Made by a program: the position numbers and the translations under genes. A stretch of DNA of 37,022 nucleotides from a virus: IMG/VR virus record IMGVR_UViG_3300048136_000075, positions 1 to 37,022 of that record; one strand, given 5' to 3'. Below are positions 35,101 to 37,022 of this stretch, piece by piece. The notes below the pieces were generated by a model. The model had not been told where the DNA came from, ran no database searches, and worked only from the letters and a program-made list of their open reading frames with translations. The stretch's first letter is position 1, and the number at the start of each line of letters is the position of its first letter.

Positions 35101-37022
35101 TGGTGTAAGCACATCTTCAGGTTCATCTACTATTGAGATGACTGCTGAAGTTGACATGAAGAGTAATAAGATTACTGGCATGGCTGATCCAACTGCCGCA
35201 CAAGACGCTGCAACTAAGTCATATGTTGACGCATCTGTCGCGACAGAAGCAACTGCTCGTACAACAGAAGACACTTCACTACAGTCTAACATTGACGCTG
35301 CAAATGCTCGTATCGACGCGATTCTAAACGGTTCTGTCGAATCACTAGACACCGTCGTTGAGGTTGTAAGTGCATTTGAAGGTGCGGATAGCGATATCCA
35401 AAACCTAATCACTGCGAACGCATCAACAATTTCGCAGAATGCTACTGCAATCGCAAACGAAGCAACTGCTCGTGCAAATGCTGACTCAGATGAGGCTGCA
35501 CTACGTACCGCGGCTGACGCAGTACTAACTGCTGATCTTGCTGCTGAAGTTGCTCGTGCAACAGCTGCTGAGACTTCACTACAATCTCAGATTGATACTG
35601 CTGACTCAGATCTAACAGCATCACTTGCTGCTGAAGTTGCTCGTGCACAGGCTGCAGAATCTGCAGAGACAAGTGCTCGTATCGCTGCTGACTCTGACTT
35701 GCAGACACAGATTGACTTCATTAAGGAAAATACTGACCCATCCGCATTGGATTCATTGACTGAACTAGTCTCTGCATTCCAAGACGCAGATAGTGATGTT
35801 ACCACAATGGTTGCCTCAAATGCAAGTGCGATCTCAGCTGAGACGGCACGTGCAACATCTGCAGAAGGTGTGTTGACAACTAACTTGGCAAATGAAGTAA
35901 CTGATCGTGTTGACGCTGACTCTGATCTACAATCTGCAATCGACGCTGAGGTCGCTCGTGCAACATCTGCTGAGGCTTCACTACAATCTCAGATTGATAC
36001 TGCTGACTCAGATCTACAATCTGCAATCACTGCAGAAGAAACTGCACGTATCGCTGCTGACGCAACACTGACAACAGACCTTGCAAATGAGATTTCACGT
36101 GCTCAGTCTGCAGAATCTGCACTTGATGTACGTATGACAACTGAAGAAGGTAATGTAGATACTCTACAATCTGACCTTGCTTCAGAAATCTCTCGTGCAA
36201 CATCTGCGGAAGGTGTGTTGACAACTAACTTGACTAACGAGATCTCTCGTGCAACATCTGCGGAAGCGGCACTTGCATCTGACATCTCTGCAGAAGAGAC
36301 ACGCGCTCTAGCGGCAGAAGCTGCAGAAGCAAGTGCTCGTGCTGACGCTGATTCAGACCTACAGTCTGCAATCGATGCTGAGGTTGCTCGTGCAACTGCG
36401 GCAGAAGGTGTTAATGCACAGGCAGTCGCTGATGAAGCAACAGCCCGTACGGCTGCTGATACAACTCTACAGTCTAACATCGACACAGTAAGTGGACGTG
36501 TTGACGCGATTCTAAATGGTTCTTCGGAGTCACTAGATACAATCGTAGAAGTTGTCGCTGCATTTGAGAACGCAGACTCTGATCTACAAACACTAATCTC
36601 ATCTAACGCAGGATCACACACAGCGAATGCTGCTGCGATCGTTGCAGAAGAGACACGTGCCCTAGCTGCTGAAGGTGTACTACAAAGTGCAATCGACGCA
36701 GAAGAAACTCGTGCAACTGGTGTTGAATCAAGTCTACAATCTCAGATCACTTCAGAGATTGCGGCACGATCTGCTGCAGATCAGTCAATGAAGGACGAAC
36801 TAGACTCAGACATCGCTGCTGAAGCTGCACTACGTGCCGCTGGTGACGCATCGCTACAGTCTGGACTAGATGTAGAAGTTGCCCGTGCAACTGCTGCTGA
36901 AGGTGTTCTACAGTCTCTACTAGACTCAGAACAGTCTGCACGTCTTGCATCTGATCAGGCACTACAATCTGCGGTCACTGCTGAAGAGAACGCACGTGTT
37001 GCTGCTGACGCGGTACTACAAT
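23117..37022 (+). CDS. Giant modular tail fibre/adhesin (runs off the window end)
   Basis: The frame is open from ATG 23117 (AAGG at 23105-23108 upstream) to the last base, at least 4,635 codons with no stop found while reading it through. The N-terminus is MSTSKKFRIQNGVDVTGELT. Modules in order by residue: coiled coil; LGSPDRVWKDLYIGPGSLYI (about 240) and TLDTQTLTVADNIIDLNSN (about 380); HPLFSTLADLPDASANHGMF (about 763); beta-sandwich-like insert 870-1018; blade repeats 1257-1645 and 1792-2245; beta insert 2414-2598; blade repeats 2792-3255; beta insert 3430-3572; LDMMSNSVINVAAPVDSADA (about 3780); then coiled coil to the edge. Between the inserts lie 18-residue coiled-coil units and eleven LDTLQEIVAAFE-type motifs. 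This fits a trimeric fibre with receptor-binding heads along its shaft. The true C-terminus lies outside the window. Confidence 0.85.
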   Translation, partial: MSTSKKFRIQNGVDVTGELTVNDVVIIRADGTIVAGAIADAVASLVDEGALTGSGSSIIDSDSQIFIDVNSNTVAIASETATRISDIANLQTQIDSLGVNADTQAEVDSLQSQIDSIVGASPETLDTLVEIVSAFEGADSDIQALLAANSSSLSANTAAIGVETTQRIAGDVTLQQNLDAEVTRATAAEQVNAAAIAAEAATRGAAVSALQASQFTYNDSDGWTGNLIPSADNQYALGSPDRVWKDLYIGPGSLYINGTKILEDNSGTITMYADAGQNLSFGATGGGNIDLNAGDESVQLKSDLVMSVGETISTVGGAPTKFGGDVDMGTHQVSNLGAPVDPSDAATKEYVDGLNAQGTISGDKVFEDNVTIQGNLSVEGTTTTLDTQTLTVADNIIDLNSNVSTGVPTLNAGIRIMRGDEPAVQLRWNELEDRWEVYDGVTATPIAVESSDVIPEGSNNLFFTVVRARDAVSQDIADAVAAEAASRGAAIDAEIARATSAEAQLAADIVAEATARANADSDETAARISADATLQSAIDTEQAARIAADLNEVQTRQAAIDDLQAQLNSVTGSDLSSIQSQIDAIVGTSPETLDTIQEVVAAFEGADSDLTSLITGNSSTITAVNQSLTQEVADRTFAVAAEKQQREDADSDLQSAIDSLSATVSSNNAAKTSAISTETAARIAGDEGEAAAREAAITAEATARVAGDATVQAAVDAEVARATAAEQANASAISAEETRALAAEADLQNQINQVEATGATHPLFSTLADLPDASANHGMFAHVHAEGAAYFAHAGQWVKLANFSDLDGIDLSSIQSQIDAIVGSSPETLDTLQEIVAAFESADGDLQALMTANSTAISTLDAFVGDGDPVNLVSMDAGDWIKLTNADDDGTFESNNAANNPSPNILELTSTQARFGYQTVHLSANTTYTLSFKVSGTNFQIAGEGGFNINIMKEGTPVWPATSSNYIDNASFDFYLGGEGEQTYTFYNDVEQDASIAFYMGSGNGSGTWVFEDMFLGDPSEVTSLDTSASTVVGAINELHAEMADNSAITATVQAETDARVAAISAEETARIAGDAVNANAIVDEANARAAADTAETQARISADNSLQTQIDAETAARESSITSQATLISAQSTALNTEISNRTSADADLQTQIDDIVADNAARSASGATTAEVDAVQSNLDAEVVRAQLAEQANASAIVTGDAALQAQLDAIVGTSPETLDTLQEIVTAYSNADSTLQGLIDANSGALQQLQTTIGADNVPLITPDIGETITYDVEYAGRQYYAVADNYNIHIYDNLNPSTPLANIYRSNQYLSNMDVNSQGVFAVWSGANSTVKRYDWADLALGIVSETDYYTAEGRTINTLAVSEDYIFAQETYSTNSIWSQPISSSGSTGRTRVYDLDSLYSFRMRVLGDKLYALRTTGNDTLWIWQINSDGSLTLLKLLTSLDQGSDHIGWGQGTDHGGFDASSTIIAVGAYSDEDANSGSNQNAGSVYLYNPDNLEELATKLYPPSMFSNLDHFKFGWSVAATDTRLIVSALDSGFNNNAVSGSNGIILIYDAINMSLPPLVVHPPVSGINDFGYRLHEESNRLFVGTSDQTDGVYVYDLTNMDQSPVHLTEPNVSTQSGVYGRLLGISPAATVTQTITDTIIPAQGLGNSINYLESQRQKLRADLDANLAAIQSNDADIASIAADVATNTANIATNAAAIVAVDADRTAFETSVQAQVDQVNADRTAFEASVNAGRDSHEAATLALATAFRDSVENDVINLTSSFQTSVDLVNQTAAEITARHGDGVLDFPNEATTITYDKTVPDQFWSVKAGDDEFLFYSSVDFSYSSSDTLNKGIRVPMPDGLTGTYMNETTVLTREYFIASNNSVGGKFYVYDMSNIGPASTPIAEVTHDGFSHDLTYDHKDGRFIARYGNAIRAWDIASLAAGNKVYIEADDTVVPEGHDVSSFAGYGVAMNTNHVFVSSSNNVITVLNRSDLSFVTCITNSDNTGQGSQYFGRYLSASDTMLVSSGRSGYDGGSYGNDYSGGSNSHIWVYDANDFTNYVKVNGKLTDNDGMYDGPNSEWRMTSISNFNSNRQIAVNDDLVFVRVWGRWAGRARLVGLRRTDIFNGSWYNNYAFLEYDSYPAYRSWYVFPDWQVTQNFCSHMSITNDKLLVESRDTHLNTTDDGGSMLVVYDLTATPVEESDSGLVRIDRTSGAQIPQILEEANDGSWVSNPELSPSANLVVSVTETFTPDENLTSAINYIHNKNQELETLIANMSGTEYGTLLSDLQAIEGTVDFKLLAQDQRFDSDKAEQTAIYAAANAEQRAIYDSANAAHVAYFEQYTSGETLSRQNADNNLQTQITSNDGDIASLQSQIDTIVGTSPETLDTLQELVSAYENADHDLQTLISGNDSDIQSIKDIISQTKVPKYYQTEHGMVSFGGGSSTVSASGYSTTSLYFTNSQSYATIPNTVANNINGYQVYALEILNGENVMYRIESPTRITLGSGGAQFSSGYWNTMIVPLHTNTGAQQIINHTGTWGSDYNIIPSNTIAPAPGGRAYDEHLTGNNYSFDAIRFYGSNGSLLTEYDLRSTRTGSAVLENGQVVSSDYNELDTTVGTTAKTIYGAINELHSEIGNDTLSTSSQTLSGAINELKSDLDPLSNPALETAATDVVGAINELNTSLQSITGSDTQFLDDIATNQTDIATLQTDLGAIDTRVTTAEAAINTNSGNIATEVADRTAGDAALQAQIDNIVGTSPETLDTLQEVVAAFEGADDDLQALITGNTSIVSTHTTQIATLDDQIHGGAGLNVPNMPTQVSRWVYQDQYIVAISNRTDDLPYGGVLVFDANNPLSAPTVLSPEGVNGPGSAQLFQDMSIPRTAKIVRDKVVVGYPYAEPGNNTNAGQVYVWDLNDLSADPVVLNRYNFGISSYDYFGWSVTGSSDHNYIIVGEWGQENTGGFDADSGRVYLYDINDLTSQPIILDPHGMPSFYRNTSYGDDNIRFGRQVNVDGDYLYVTVEGFRYYGGSNYNPFIAVYDLRNIQQAPTFLMPSRTTWSDDQDNNQFGTYSNSVAFNDNYVAVGASQGPYYSFDGLTQYHGTVYVWAKNADGYAEGEGTHVYAIQSPDSQQHDYFGRSVDMDDTRLYVGSYGWDGVQGNSVGKVDVFDLSDGSYIQTIYAYDGNANDYFGYNLTVNGGKLVVSAHGDDDSTSDSGSLYIYDTSALSGIPIKVSEAFASIDTNQLGTIDLDLTVASGAVEIIETILPNASLSDGINYLESKTEELKVQVQNVNNSGALTAMSNSNRLDVVETEMDLLESADSAEQAARIAGDASLQTQIDNLTISASGDVSVESAARIAGDSDEAAARVAGDATVQAAVDAEVARATGVEAGLQSQLDAIVGTSPETLDTLQEVVAAFEGADGDLQTLITTNTSEIATLSAFVDGVSSSGPSTVTYGVVQDNNIDPAWKNQDGHSWTGSNVGYGHGIDMHMSSDSKAYIDLPAGSHSFTYSSIGASGIGVSFFVIPQAGDPNGNLVSQAIVKNENTLEISTWEYTVDEPVKLVVTIPILSDATGNQYRTFNNMSIEVTNAVSTLETTAQTVTTAINEVHSELDAEVLRAQTAEGAEEVRALAAEAVLQSNINTESSARLAGDAGLQSQIDTLSGTQTSDKSALEVSIAAETARATGAENTLQSNIDAEATRAQTAEAANAAAVVTEKVRAEAVEAGLAADIAVETARATAAEAQLANHLGANFTDGSITVDGLATFNGGLYFGDGTGTIGFNSSVDHLQVLSDLDMMSNSVINVAAPVDSADAANKAYVDATTQVVSDRVDAILNGAGESLDTIVEVVAAFENADSDIQALITSNSASVTANTNAINAEVAARQQAIIDEATARANADSDLSAGLSNETSRALSAEGVLTSDLAAEVARATSAETGLAADIAAEASRATAAEGVNATAISAETTRATTVEASLAQDIADEALRAQGAEAVLTSDVSANATAISNLQTQVAGVSTSSGSSTIEMTAEVDMKSNKITGMADPTAAQDAATKSYVDASVATEATARTTEDTSLQSNIDAANARIDAILNGSVESLDTVVEVVSAFEGADSDIQNLITANASTISQNATAIANEATARANADSDEAALRTAADAVLTADLAAEVARATAAETSLQSQIDTADSDLTASLAAEVARAQAAESAETSARIAADSDLQTQIDFIKENTDPSALDSLTELVSAFQDADSDVTTMVASNASAISAETARATSAEGVLTTNLANEVTDRVDADSDLQSAIDAEVARATSAEASLQSQIDTADSDLQSAITAEETARIAADATLTTDLANEISRAQSAESALDVRMTTEEGNVDTLQSDLASEISRATSAEGVLTTNLTNEISRATSAEAALASDISAEETRALAAEAAEASARADADSDLQSAIDAEVARATAAEGVNAQAVADEATARTAADTTLQSNIDTVSGRVDAILNGSSESLDTIVEVVAAFENADSDLQTLISSNAGSHTANAAAIVAEETRALAAEGVLQSAIDAEETRATGVESSLQSQITSEIAARSAADQSMKDELDSDIAAEAALRAAGDASLQSGLDVEVARATAAEGVLQSLLDSEQSARLASDQALQSAVTAEENARVAADAVLQ
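25725..26170 (+). other. Beta-sandwich-like insert 1 in the giant fibre
   Basis: About 150 residues (about 870-1018) without coiled-coil character: DAGDWIKLTNADDDGTFES, then SANTTYTLSFKVSGTNFQI, then SFDFYLGGEGEQTYTFYND, and SGTWVFEDMFLGD at the end. The TYTLSFKV strand and the closing WxFEDMFLGD strand are typical of carbohydrate-binding-like jelly rolls (inference). AT-rich codons set it apart from the shaft. Confidence 0.6.
26885..28050 (+). other. Candidate beta-propeller 1 (FG-GAP-like blades) in the giant fibre
   Basis: Residues about 1257-1645 contain about seven blade-like units, each a hydrophobic strand, a turn, a second strand and a closing VYxYD-like strand. Examples are GRQYYAVADNYNIHIYDN, FGWSVAATDTRLIVSALDSG and RLFVGTSDQTDGVYVYDL. 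FG-GAP repeats of this kind build integrin-alpha type propellers (established knowledge). The unit leaves through IPAQGLGNSINYLESQRQK. Confidence 0.65.
28490..29850 (+). other. Candidate beta-propeller 2 in the giant fibre
   Basis: Residues about 1792-2245 show about seven looser blade-like units, including REYFIASNNSVGGKFYVYDM, GYGVAMNTNHVFVSSSNNVI, YFGRYLSASDTMLVSSGRSG and a final SMLVVYDL strand. The exit motif is FTPDENLTSAINYIHNKNQE, parallel to the other two inserts. Blade spacing is less regular than in insert 3. Confidence 0.55.
30355..30910 (+). other. Beta-sandwich-like insert 2 in the giant fibre
   Basis: About 185 residues (about 2414-2598), from VPKYYQTEHGMVSFGGGSS to DYNELDTTVGTTAKTIYGAI, rich in Ser, Thr, Gly, Asn and Tyr, with strands such as YQVYALEILNGENVMYRIES and NYSFDAIRFYGSNGSLLTEY. 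Codons (ATA, TTA, AGT, GGA) differ from the shaft. A receptor-binding beta domain is likely, but the family is not recognised. Confidence 0.55.
31490..32880 (+). other. Candidate seven-bladed beta-propeller 3 in the giant fibre
   Basis: Residues about 2792-3255 give the clearest blade series. Five units open with FG (YFGWSVTG, IRFGRQVNVDG, FGTYSNSVAF, YFGRSVDMDD, YFGYNLTVNGG), after two earlier blades ending GVLVFD and GQVYVWDL. Strand ends are VYLYDI, AVYDL, VYVWA, VDVFDL and LYIYDT. Acidic loops (FDADSG, HGDDDSTSDSG) resemble the calcium-binding loops of FG-GAP repeats. The exit motif is ILPNASLSDGINYLESKTEE. Confidence 0.7.
33405..33830 (+). other. Beta-sandwich-like insert 3 in the giant fibre
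   Basis: About 140 residues (about 3430-3572): QDNNIDPAWKNQDGHSWTGS, HGIDMHMSSDSKAYIDLPAG, SIGVSFF-like strands, and a Pro/Val-rich run near EPVKLVVTIPILSDATGN. It is flanked by coiled coil and followed by the AINEVHSELDAE motif. A small jelly-roll binding domain is plausible; no family is recognised. Confidence 0.5.
35925..37022 (+). repeat. 18-residue (54-nt) coiled-coil repeat, clearest stretch
   Basis: Consecutive units such as DLQSAIDAEVARATSAEA, VLQSLLDSEQSARLASDQ and ALQSAVTAEENARVAADA are each exactly 18 residues. Shorter steps of 11 (SLQSQIDTADS, AEASARADADS) and 14 residues also occur. The same units fill most of 18660-21850 and the shaft segments of the giant gene. An 18-residue step equals one heptad plus one hendecad. 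Confidence 0.8.

Noticed and set aside
1-37022. tRNA genes, integrase, transposase or attachment sites
   Set aside because: None seen on reading. The window is filled by structural genes with gaps of at most about 120 bases.

Overview
The window is a 37 kb, single-strand (all +) stretch of a virulent myovirus genome. It looks like the baseplate-edge, tail-fibre and adhesin region of a marine T4-type phage. Three things support this. Two sites match the T4 late-promoter octamer TATAAATA exactly (9441, 17955). The first genes match the T4-type baseplate order as I know it from marine relatives: a gp8-like wedge C-terminus followed by a DUF4815 protein. Many fibre modules are typical of cyanophage- and vibriophage-like T4 relatives. 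The host cannot be fixed from the sequence. Moderate-to-low GC and heavy use of CTA for leucine and CGT/CGC for arginine would fit a marine gammaproteobacterium such as a Vibrio relative, but this is weak inference. I found no tRNA, rRNA, CRISPR, integrase or insertion sequence, and no gene-free gap longer than about 130 bases.

Layout. 1-9377 is a tightly packed, mostly overlapping or abutting run: gp8-like C-terminus, a 1,845-aa DUF4815 protein with a Pro-Glu linker, a small coiled-coil protein, a protein with a lambda gpJ-like C-terminal part, two small proteins built on a repeated YGxExF module, and a tail assembly chaperone-domain protein. A rho-independent terminator (9401-9438) closes this run. 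A late promoter (9441) then opens an isolated one-gene unit, 9497-14686, closed by another hairpin (14711-14744). That gene encodes the strangest product here: a 1,729-aa protein of which about 1,350 residues form a near-perfect tetrapeptide-register repeat rich in Tyr, Arg, Gly, Thr and Asn. 14790-17922 carries a charged coiled-coil protein, a GT-A-type glycosyltransferase, a 2OG-Fe(II) oxygenase-like protein and two virion-type proteins. A second late promoter (17955) precedes a small fibre-domain protein (18000), a 1,541-aa coiled-coil fibre (18409-23034) and a giant fibre gene that starts at 23117 and is still open at the window end (at least 4,635 codons).

The giant protein alternates coiled-coil shaft with globular inserts. 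The shaft is built largely from an 18-residue (7+11) repeat. The inserts include three long segments, each with about seven blade-like FG-GAP-type repeats (candidate beta-propellers) and each leaving through the same I-N-Y hinge motif, plus three smaller beta-sandwich-like segments. I read the region as a host-recognition apparatus. The baseplate edge (gp8-like, DUF4815) carries small tip proteins and very long trimeric fibres bearing propeller or lectin-like heads. Separately, a Tyr/Arg tetrad protein may be chemically modified by the neighbouring oxygenase and glycosyltransferase. That last link is inference from gene order only.

The most promising candidates for an undescribed system are the tetrad-repeat protein with its possible modification cassette, and the propeller-studded giant fibre.
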